A DNA stretch of 5,861 nucleotides, taken from the NCBI GenBank assembly GCA_005889515.1, contig VBHE01000116.1, positions 17,510 to 23,370 of the forward strand. The letters are read 5' to 3'. The stretch comes from Chloroflexota bacterium. GTDB lineage: Bacteria > Chloroflexota > Dormibacteria > Aeolococcales > Aeolococcaceae. The number at the start of each line of letters is the position of its first letter. The first letter of the stretch is position 1. The notes under the pieces were generated by a model, which saw only the letters and a program-made list of their open reading frames with translations, searched no databases and was not told where the DNA came from. Below are positions 1-5,383 of this stretch, in pieces. Made by a program: the position numbers and the translations under genes.

Positions 1-68
1 CCGCCCCGGCCGCGGTCGGAGGACTGACCGGAACCCCTGACGCAGCGCGTCATTCGGAGGCCCGTCGC

Positions 69-74
69 TAGAAT
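69..74 (+). promoter_or_regulatory. Possible -10 element (TAGAAT) for the lyase gene
   Basis: TAGAAT matches the TAnnnT pattern of a sigma-70-type -10 box and stands out in very GC-rich surroundings. It would start transcription near position 81 and leave a leader of about 67 bases before the ATG at 148. I see no convincing -35 hexamer 16-18 bases upstream. The call therefore rests on the hexamer alone and may be chance. Confidence 0.25.
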
Positions 75-81
75 GGCGGTC

Positions 82-101
82 GACGGCCGTTCGGTGCCGT
101 C
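82..101 (+). other. Small hairpin in the lyase leader
   Basis: GACGGC (82-87) and GCCGTC (96-101) are inverted repeats around an 8-base loop. They would form a 6-base-pair GC-rich stem close to the 5' end of the transcript if the -10 at 69-74 is used. It could protect the messenger end or be incidental, since short GC inverted repeats are frequent in such DNA. A self-complementary GCCCCGGGGC follows at 122-131, just before the ribosome binding site. Confidence 0.2.
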
Positions 102-131
102 CAGCGCGCCCCCGCCGCGTGGCCCCGGGGC

Positions 132-139
132 GAGGAGGT
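132..139 (+). promoter_or_regulatory. Ribosome binding site that sets the lyase start
   Basis: GAGGAGGT lies 8 bases before the ATG at 148 and is a near-perfect Shine-Dalgarno. The upstream in-frame ATG at 73 has no such site, and the residues between the two are Pro/Arg/Gly-rich with no resemblance to the enzyme family. This decides the start at 148. Confidence 0.75.
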
Positions 140-147
140 TCCCGTCC

Positions 148-1086
148 ATGCCCCAGCGCCTCCGCCGGTCGGTTCTGGCCTGTCCCGGCAGCAACCCCAG
201 GATGATGGAGAAGGCCGCGGCAAGCGCCGCCGACGAGGTGTTCCTCGACCTCGAGGACGCCTGTGCGCCGCTGGAGAAGCCCGGCGCACGGGCGAAGATC
301 GTGGAGGCGCTGACCACCCACGACTGGGGCGCCAAGACCCGGGTGGTGCGCATCAACCAGGTGGGCAGCCGCTTCGCCTACCTCGACCTCCTCGAGGTGA
401 TCCGCGGGGCGGGTGCAGTGCTCGACTGCATCATGGTCCCCAAGGTGCAGAACGCCGGCGACGTCGCCTTCGTCGACCGGGCGCTCACCCAGCTCGAGCA
501 GGAGTTCGAGCTCGAGCCCGGGCGGATCGGCATCGAGGTGCAGATCGAGGACGCCCAGGGGCTGATGAACTGCGACGGCATCGCCTTCGCGAGCCGGCGG
601 ATCGAGACCCTGACGTACGGCCCCGCCGACTTCTCGGCCTCGATGCAGCTCCCCTCGCTCACCGTCGCCAACGGGTCACCCGACTACCCCGGCGACCCCT
701 TCCACTACGTCCTCTTCCGCCTCGCCGTCGCCGCCCGCGCGGCGGGGATCCAGGTCATCGACGGCCCCTACCTCGCGATCCGCGACATCGAGGGCTACAC
801 CCTCGCGGCGCGCCGGGCGGCGACCCTCGGCTACGACGGGAAGTGGGTGCTCCATCCCTCCCAGATCGACGCCTGCAACGCGGCCTTCACCCCGACCCAG
901 GAGATGTTCGAGCGCGCCGTCGCGGTCCTCGAGGCCTACCGCCACGCCACCGAGGTGGAGCGCAAGGGGGCGGTGATGCTCGGCGACGAGATGATCGACG
1001 AGGCGTCTCGGAAGATGGCGACGCAGTTCTACCTGCGGGGACGTGCGGCCGGGCTCGAGCCACGGCAGACCGCCGCGGCGTCCTAG
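148..1086 (+). CDS. CoA-ester lyase, malyl-CoA/beta-methylmalyl-CoA lyase type (HpcH/HpaI, CitE-like)
   Basis: A 312-residue TIM-barrel lyase of the HpcH/HpaI-CitE family. The family cleaves 3-hydroxy-acyl-CoA esters, for example malyl-CoA to acetyl-CoA plus glyoxylate or beta-methylmalyl-CoA to propionyl-CoA plus glyoxylate, with Mg2+ in the cytosol. Visible motifs are FLDLEDA (residues 32-38), the carboxylate/phosphate-binding Arg in VRIN (R68), IMVPK (95-99), metal ligands E134 in QIED and D161 in GPADFSAS, DGPY (205-208), KWVLHPSQI (232-240) and the C-terminal lid Asp in MIDEA (D284). Length fits Mcl1-type lyases (about 310-320) better than short CitE proteins (about 270-290). The start at 148 is chosen for its strong ribosome binding site. 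The acyl-CoA dehydrogenase gene follows after 12 bases, so the two are probably cotranscribed. The exact substrate (malyl-, methylmalyl- or citramalyl-CoA) cannot be fixed from sequence; the pairing with a dehydrogenase and a nearby MaoC hydratase favours a role like that in the ethylmalonyl-CoA pathway. Confidence 0.86.
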   Translation: MPQRLRRSVLACPGSNPRMMEKAAASAADEVFLDLEDACAPLEKPGARAKIVEALTTHDWGAKTRVVRINQVGSRFAYLDLLEVIRGAGAVLDCIMVPKVQNAGDVAFVDRALTQLEQEFELEPGRIGIEVQIEDAQGLMNCDGIAFASRRIETLTYGPADFSASMQLPSLTVANGSPDYPGDPFHYVLFRLAVAARAAGIQVIDGPYLAIRDIEGYTLAARRAATLGYDGKWVLHPSQIDACNAAFTPTQEMFERAVAVLEAYRHATEVERKGAVMLGDEMIDEASRKMATQFYLRGRAAGLEPRQTAAAS

Positions 1087-1098
1087 AGGACCTGGCAG

Positions 1099-2245
1099 AT
1101 GGCGACCACCGTCGACGACGGCCTCACCACCGAGCAGCGCGACGTCATCGCGCTGGTGCGCGACTTCGTCGATCGCGAGATCATCCCCGTCGCCCACCAC
1201 CTCGAGTACGACGACACCTACCCCGAGCAGATCGTCGGGAAGATGAAGGAGCTGGGCTTCTTCGGCTTCGCCATCGACGAGCAGTGGGGCGGCGCGGGTC
1301 TGAACATGGAGACCTATGCGCGCATCTGCGAGGAGATCGCCCGCGGCTGGATGTCGATCACCGGGGTGATCAACACCCACTTCATCGTCGCCTTCCTCGT
1401 CCAGCAGTTCGGGACCGACGAGCAGAAGCAGCGCTTCCTGCCGAGGATGGCCACCGGCGAGTACCACGCCGCGTTCTCGATGAGCGAGCCCAACTGCGGC
1501 TCCGACGTGCAGGCGATTCGTACGAGAGCCGTGCGCGACGACGGGTTCTACGTCATCGACGGCACCAAGATGTGGGTGACCAACGGCGAGCGCTCGACCG
1601 TGGTCGCCACCCTGGTGAAGACCGACCCGACGACCAGGCCGGCGCACAAGGGCATGTCGTGCATCCTCGCCGAGAAGAAGTACCCCGGCCTCAGCGCGAG
1701 CAAGCACATCCACAAGCTCGGCTACAAGGGCGTGGAGACCACCGAGCTGGTCTTCGAGAACAACCGCCAGCCCGCGGCCAACCTCCTCGGCGGCGTCGAG
1801 GGCAAGGGCTTCCAGCAGATGATGGCGGCCATCGAGGTGGGCCGCATCAACGTCGCCTCGCGTGGCGTCGGCGTCGCCCAGCGCGCCTTCGAGCTGGACC
1901 TTCGGCCGGGCGATCGCCGAGCACCAGGCGATCCAGTTCAAGCTCGCCGACATGGCGACCAAGCTCGAAGCGGCGCGGCTGCTCACCCAGAAGGCGGCGC
2001 GCACCAAGGACCGCGGTGAGCGCACCGACCTCGAGTCCGGGATGGCCAAGCTCTTCGCGACCGAGACCTGCATGGAGGTCGTCAACGAATCCATGCGCAT
2101 CCACGGCGGCTACGGCTTCAGCCGCGAGTTCGAGGTGGAGCAGCTCTACCGCGACGCGCCCCTGCTCGTGATCGGCGAGGGCACCAACGAGATCCAGCGG
2201 ATCATCATCGCGAAGCGCCTCCTCGAGAGGGCCCGCGGCGCCTAG
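1099..2245 (+). pseudogene. Acyl-CoA dehydrogenase, frameshifted by an internal deletion
   Basis: An FAD-dependent acyl-CoA dehydrogenase that would oxidise a CoA ester at the alpha-beta bond and pass electrons to ETF. The ATG at 1099 follows AGAGGA with 8-base spacing and lies 12 bases after the lyase stop. Codons 1-266 carry the family N-terminal and middle domains: ARGWMS (81-86), the flavin signature AFSMSEPNCGSD (125-136), GTKMWVTNG (155-163) and the GRINVASRGVGVAQRAFEL helix start. After codon 266 (ends at 1896) homology jumps by one base to the second frame at 1898, giving TFGRAIAEHQ, RIHGGYGFSRE and VIGEGTNEIQR up to the TAG at 2243. The catalytic Glu is encoded at 2177-2179. About nine conserved residues (the usual pattern is xxxYAxxRx) are missing at the join, one base of 27 remaining, so roughly 26 bases were lost. 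The lost part includes the Arg that contacts FAD across the dimer. Read as is, translation ends at 2019 as a 306-residue protein without the catalytic Glu. Intact length would be about 390. Either a true pseudogene or an assembly error; both halves look otherwise well conserved, so the event is recent or artificial. Confidence 0.85.
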
Positions 2246-2254
2246 GGTCGCGGT

Positions 2255-2440
2255 CTAGCGGAAGGCCGCCTCGACCGGGACGACCGGCATGGTCAGGGCC
2301 AGGGTGGCGATGACCAGCACGAGGGCGACGGCGGTCTCGCCCATCCAGGAAACGATGCGTCGCACCATGCCCAGACTGTCCCACGCGGTCCGCGGTGCGC
2401 CTGATGACGGCGCGGTCACGATCCCGCGATGCGCCGTCAC
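2255..2440 (-). CDS. Putative 61-residue single-span membrane peptide
   Basis: I do not recognise a family. A GTG at 2440-2438 overlaps the NUDIX stop as GTGA, and GGAGGAG lies about 11 bases upstream inside the NUDIX gene. The frame runs 61 codons to the TAG at 2257-2255. Residues 1-24 are polar and Pro/Ser-rich, RR stands at 27-28, and residues about 36-56 form one hydrophobic helix (TAVALVLVIATLAL core), followed by a short tail ending in AAFR. The charge pattern suggests the N-terminus inside and the C-terminus outside. A shorter start at ATG 2368 would give 37 residues but has only a poor ribosome site. It ends 9 bases from the stop of the convergent dehydrogenase gene. Against it: short length, and a frame that also stays open through the NUDIX gene. 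For it: a clear transmembrane helix and the same GTGA coupling used by the gene before it. A role linked to the two-component system is only inferred from position. Confidence 0.42.
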   Translation of the reverse strand: MTAHRGIVTAPSSGAPRTAWDSLGMVRRIVSWMGETAVALVLVIATLALTMPVVPVEAAFR

Positions 2441-2855
2441 CCCGCGGCCGGCTCCTCCGCCGCGACCCGGGCGAGCAGGCGGCGGTCGTGCTCGTGGCTG
2501 AGCAGCGCCACCGCCGCCTCGGCGCCGAGCCAGCGCAGCTCGTCGACCTCGGAGTTGTCCGCGAAGCCGCCGTCGACGGCCTCCATCAGCCAGTAGTCGG
2601 CGGTCTTCGTCCGTCCCTTGTTGTCGAGGTAGCGGGTGGTGCCGACGTGGGGGCCGAGGCGGGCGTGCATCCCGGTCTCCTCGAGCACCTCGCGCAGCGC
2701 CGCCGCCTCGAGGCTCTCGCCCTCCCGGAGCTTTCCCTTGGGCAGGCTCCAGTCGTCGTAGCGGGGACGGTGGACGACGGCCCACTCCCGCCCGCCCTCC
2801 GGCCCGGGCCGCCAGAGCACGCCGCCGGCGGCGCGCACCTGCGGCTCGGGGTCGG

Positions 2856-2859
<4 letters not shown>
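2437..2859 (-). CDS. NUDIX hydrolase, MutT1-like single domain
   Basis: A 140-residue NUDIX pyrophosphohydrolase. The family cleaves nucleoside diphosphates linked to another group, such as oxidised dNTPs, diadenosine polyphosphates or diphosphoinositol-like substrates, using Mg2+. The NUDIX box is complete and spaced to the consensus: G42, E48, REVLEETGM (56-64), with E60 and E61 as metal ligands. The stretch HRPRYDDWSLPKGK (30-43) and AAGGVLWRP near the N-terminus are typical of the N-terminal NUDIX domain of mycobacterial MutT1. SEVDELRWL (103-111) is the usual late strand/helix. MutT1 also has a C-terminal histidine-phosphatase domain, which is absent here. The GTG start overlaps the response regulator stop as GTGA, so it is very likely translated by coupling. 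Substrate is not determined. In mycobacteria mutT1 sits beside polyphosphate kinase, so its presence next to a PhoB-type regulator may again connect it to phosphate metabolism (inference). Confidence 0.93.
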
Positions 2860-3605
<746 letters not shown>

Positions 3606-3617
3606 GCCGTCTGCCAG

Positions 3618-3625
3618 CCTCCCCC
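3618..3625 (-). promoter_or_regulatory. Ribosome binding site of the response regulator
   Basis: Read on the minus strand this is GGGGGAGG, 12 bases before the ATG at 3605. The spacing is a little long but the site is strong. It supports the 249-residue start over the upstream ATG at 3680, whose preceding bases contain no purine-rich site. Confidence 0.6.
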
Positions 3626-3689
3626 GTTCGGCGCCGATCCCGCTCCTGGTCTCGATGTTCAGGGAGCCGAGGCGTTCCATGGGTTGTGC

Positions 3690-3703
3690 AGTTCTTAAGA
3701 ACT
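3690..3703. repeat. 14-base perfect palindrome in the divergent spacer
   Basis: AGTTCTTAAGAACT is identical to its reverse complement. It lies in an AT-rich island between the divergent regulator and kinase genes and overlaps the first of the two tandem 11-base repeats. A palindrome suits a symmetric dimer, whereas OmpR-family regulators usually bind direct repeats. The symmetry may therefore be a second regulator's site or a by-product of the repeat sequence. Confidence 0.45.
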
Positions 3704-3713
3704 CATTAAGCAC
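3692..3713. promoter_or_regulatory. Tandem 11-base repeats, candidate PHO-box-like operator
   Basis: TTCTTAAGAAC (3692-3702) and TCATTAAGCAC (3703-3713) are adjacent and match at 8 of 11 positions, with TTAAG conserved at an exact 11-base period. Direct repeats at one helical turn are the known binding mode of PhoB/PhoP/OmpR-type regulators. The site lies 87 bases upstream of the regulator start and 43 bases upstream of the kinase start, so it could act on both promoters. The sequence differs from the E. coli and Streptomyces PHO-box consensus, so the assignment rests on architecture and position, not on a motif match. Confidence 0.5.
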
Positions 3714-3740
3714 CCTCCGGCAGCGGTTGCGGGACCCGCC

Positions 3741-3746
3741 TATACT
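3741..3746 (+). promoter_or_regulatory. -10 element (TATACT) of the histidine kinase gene
   Basis: TATACT matches five of six bases of the TATAAT -10 consensus and is isolated in GC-rich sequence. Its end is 9 bases before the kinase ATG, so the predicted transcript start (about 3753-3756) falls at or just before the initiation codon. No good -35 hexamer is seen at 16-18 bases upstream, consistent with an activator-dependent promoter. The tandem repeats end 27 bases upstream. Confidence 0.5.
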
Positions 3747-3755
3747 CGCCACACC

Positions 3756-4832
3756 ATGCCGCCCGACGCAGGAGCGCCCGGGCCCTCGGCCCTGCCCGTC
3801 CGGCTCCTCGACGCGGTCGCCGAGCGTCTCGAGGAGGGTCTCGTGGTGGTCGGCGCGGACCACCGTCTGCGCTTCGCGAACCCCGCGGCGCGCGTCCTCC
3901 TCCGCCTCCCCGACGCGCTCGAGGGCCGCCGGCTCGAGGACGCGGTCCAGGACTACCGCATCCCCCTCATGGTCACCGCCTGCCTCGGCGGCGCCGGCGA
4001 GGTGGTGCGCGAGCTCGACGACCCCGCCGCCGCCCGCCACCTGGTGGTCCGCGCCGTCCCGGTCGCCGAGACGGCGGCAGCGGCGCCGGTGGAGGTGGCG
4101 CTCCTCGTCCGCGACGAGACCCGGCTGCGCCGCCTGGAGACGGTGCGGCGCGACTTCGTCGCCAACGTCTCCCACGAGCTGCGCACCCCGGTCACCGCGA
4201 TCCAGCTGCTCGTCGAGACCCTCCTCGGCGGGGCTCTCGAGGACACCAGCGTCGCCGGCGAGTTCGTCAGCAAGATCGGTCTCGAGACCGCCCACATGGC
4301 GCAGATGGTCGCCGAGCTCATCGAGCTCAGCACCATCGAGTCCGGCCGGCTTCCGCTCCGGCCGGTCCCCACCCCGGTGCAGGACCTGGTCGCGGCCGCC
4401 GAGAGGCTGCGCCCGCTCGCCGACGAGCGCCACCAGGAGCTGCGCCACGACGTCGATCCCGCGACTCCGGCGATCCTCGGCGATCCCAGCCGCCTCGGCC
4501 AGGTGGTGCGCAACCTCGTCCACAACGCCATCAAGTACACCCCCGTCGGCGGGGTGATCACCCTCTCGGCGCGCGGCCGCACCCAGAGGGGCCGCGAGCT
4601 GGTCGAGCTGCGGGTCTCCGACACCGGCTGCGGCATCGCCCCCGAGGAGCTCGGCCGCGTCTTCGAGCGCTTCTACAAGACCGACCGCTCGCGCGGCCGC
4701 GACGGAGAGGGCACCGGCCTGGGCCTGGCGATCGCCCGCCACACCGTCGAGGCCCACGGCGGCAGCATAGAGGTGGAGAGCACCCCCGGGGTCGGCTCCG
4801 TCTTCATCGTCCGCCTCCCCGGCGCGGTCTAG
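3756..4832 (+). CDS. Soluble PAS-HisKA-HATPase sensor histidine kinase (PhoR/SenX3-like)
   Basis: A 358-residue sensor kinase that should autophosphorylate and pass phosphate to the divergent response regulator. A PAS-like domain covers about 15-120 (LLDAVAERLEEGLVVV, then FANPAARVLL). HisKA begins at about 128 with RRDFVANVSHELRTP, phosphoacceptor H140. The HATPase domain shows the N box N253-LVH-N257, G1 DTGCGI (289-294), F box FERFYKTD (303-310) and G2 GTGLGLA (319-325), ending in STPGVGSVF. The HisKA region resembles SenX3/PhoR closely, but those kinases have N-terminal transmembrane helices and none is visible here, so the protein should be cytosolic or rely on a partner. There is no Shine-Dalgarno before the ATG, and a -10 box lies immediately upstream, pointing to leaderless translation. 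The N-terminus is intact, so loss of membrane helices is not explained by a wrong start: the upstream bases are the divergent spacer. The MaoC gene begins 32 bases after its stop. Confidence 0.95.
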   Translation: MPPDAGAPGPSALPVRLLDAVAERLEEGLVVVGADHRLRFANPAARVLLRLPDALEGRRLEDAVQDYRIPLMVTACLGGAGEVVRELDDPAAARHLVVRAVPVAETAAAAPVEVALLVRDETRLRRLETVRRDFVANVSHELRTPVTAIQLLVETLLGGALEDTSVAGEFVSKIGLETAHMAQMVAELIELSTIESGRLPLRPVPTPVQDLVAAAERLRPLADERHQELRHDVDPATPAILGDPSRLGQVVRNLVHNAIKYTPVGGVITLSARGRTQRGRELVELRVSDTGCGIAPEELGRVFERFYKTDRSRGRDGEGTGLGLAIARHTVEAHGGSIEVESTPGVGSVFIVRLPGAV

Positions 4833-4833
4833 A

Positions 4834-4839
4834 TATATT
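4834..4839 (+). promoter_or_regulatory. Possible -10 element (TATATT) before the MaoC gene
   Basis: TATATT matches five of six consensus -10 bases and begins 2 bases after the kinase stop codon. It is the most AT-rich short stretch nearby. Transcription would begin near 4846, leaving a leader of about 19 bases with the Shine-Dalgarno. No clear -35 hexamer is seen. It would allow the hydratase and folP to be expressed apart from the kinase. Confidence 0.35.
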
Positions 4840-4841
4840 CG

Positions 4842-4857
4842 CCTCCAACAAGGAGGT
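4842..4857 (+). promoter_or_regulatory. Strong Shine-Dalgarno inside a small hairpin (MaoC gene)
   Basis: AGGAGGT (4851-4857) lies 7 bases before the GTG at 4865 and fixes that start. CCTCC at 4842-4846 is the exact complement of GGAGG at 4852-4856, with a 5-base AACAA loop, and a possible G-U pair extends the stem. On a readthrough transcript from the kinase gene the ribosome site could be masked. On a transcript starting at the -10 box at 4834-4839 the left arm would be largely missing and the site open. The sequence is plain; the regulatory meaning is inferred. Confidence 0.45.
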
Positions 4858-4864
4858 CGCTGAC

Positions 4865-5383
4865 GTGCAGTTCGGCAGGTATTACGAGGAGTTCGAGGTC
4901 GGGGCCACGTATCGGCACTGGCCCGGCAAGACCATCACCGAGGCGGACGACCACCTCTTCTGCCTGATCACGATGAACCACCATCCCCTCCACCTCGACG
5001 CCAACTACGCCGCGACGAAGACGCACTTCAAGCGCAACGTGGTGGTGGGCAACCTCGTGTACAGCCTGGCCCTGGGGATGAGCGTCCCCGACATCAGCGG
5101 CAAGGCGATCGCCAACCTCGAGGTGGAGCAGCTCAAGCACGAGAACCCCACCTTCCACGGCGACACCATCTATGCGGAGACGACGGTGGTGGCGATGCGC
5201 GAGTCGCAGTCACGCTCCGACCGGGGGGTGGTGACGGTCGAGACCCGCGCCTACAACCAGCGCAACGAGCTGGTCTGCTTCTTCCGCCGCCGGGTCATGG
5301 TCCCGAAGCGGTCCGCCGGCGAGGTGCAGCCGCCCGACGAGCCCCTGGTCCCGCTCGGAGCGCATCCCGACACCGAGCGATGA
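4865..5383 (+). CDS. MaoC-fold acyl-CoA hydratase/dehydratase, mesaconyl-CoA hydratase-like
   Basis: A 172-residue single-hotdog protein of the MaoC family, which adds or removes water across the 2,3 double bond of enoyl-CoA esters. The N-terminal part reads FGRYYEEFEVG then HWPGKTITEADDHLF. The active-site helix reads TMNHHPLHLDANYA (37-50), followed by VVVGNLVYSLALG (59-71) and FHGDTIYAETTV (97-108). In classical R-specific hydratases the helix is DxNPxH; here the aligned positions are N38 and H43, so the usual catalytic Asp appears as Asn. I recall the same MN...LHxD pattern in actinobacterial homologues encoded beside citE-like lyases and acyl-CoA dehydrogenases, so it is probably a subfamily trait. 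The start is GTG with AGGAGGT 7 bases upstream. The residues after about 148 are a polar Pro-rich tail. The stop overlaps folP as ATGA. Together with the lyase and the broken dehydrogenase it fits hydration of mesaconyl-CoA or a similar branched enoyl-CoA; the substrate is inferred. Confidence 0.88.
   Translation: MQFGRYYEEFEVGATYRHWPGKTITEADDHLFCLITMNHHPLHLDANYAATKTHFKRNVVVGNLVYSLALGMSVPDISGKAIANLEVEQLKHENPTFHGDTIYAETTVVAMRESQSRSDRGVVTVETRAYNQRNELVCFFRRRVMVPKRSAGEVQPPDEPLVPLGAHPDTER

Noticed and set aside
1..27. Possible tail of an upstream gene (frame 1 ends at TGA 25-27; frames 2 and 3 also reach stops by position 71)
   Set aside because: Only 8 to 22 codons are visible in any frame and none resembles a known protein end, so no gene can be supported.
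73..147. In-frame ATG at 73 giving a 337-residue lyase
   Set aside because: There is no ribosome site before it. The extra 25 residues are low-complexity Pro/Arg/Gly, and the family N-terminus plus GAGGAGGT point to 148.
1890..1905. Programmed ribosomal frameshift in the dehydrogenase gene
   Set aside because: There is no slippery heptamer or downstream structure at the join. A shift would not restore the nine conserved residues that are absent.
676..2100. 474-codon open frame on the minus strand
   Set aside because: It lies antisense to the lyase and dehydrogenase genes and has a His/Gly/Val/Asp-rich composition typical of antisense frames in GC-rich DNA. No domain is recognisable.
843..2171. 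442-codon plus-strand frame across the lyase/dehydrogenase junction
   Set aside because: It is an Arg/Pro/Ala-rich shadow of the two real genes in another frame, with no ribosome site or domain.
2241..2275. Bidirectional terminator between the convergent stops
   Set aside because: The stops are only 9 bases apart. I found no stable stem followed by a T run on either strand; any terminator would lie inside coding sequence.
3606..4757. Upstream extension of the response regulator frame through the kinase gene (633 codons in all)
   Set aside because: The extension is antisense to a clear histidine kinase. The real start at 3605 has a strong ribosome site and the family N-terminus.
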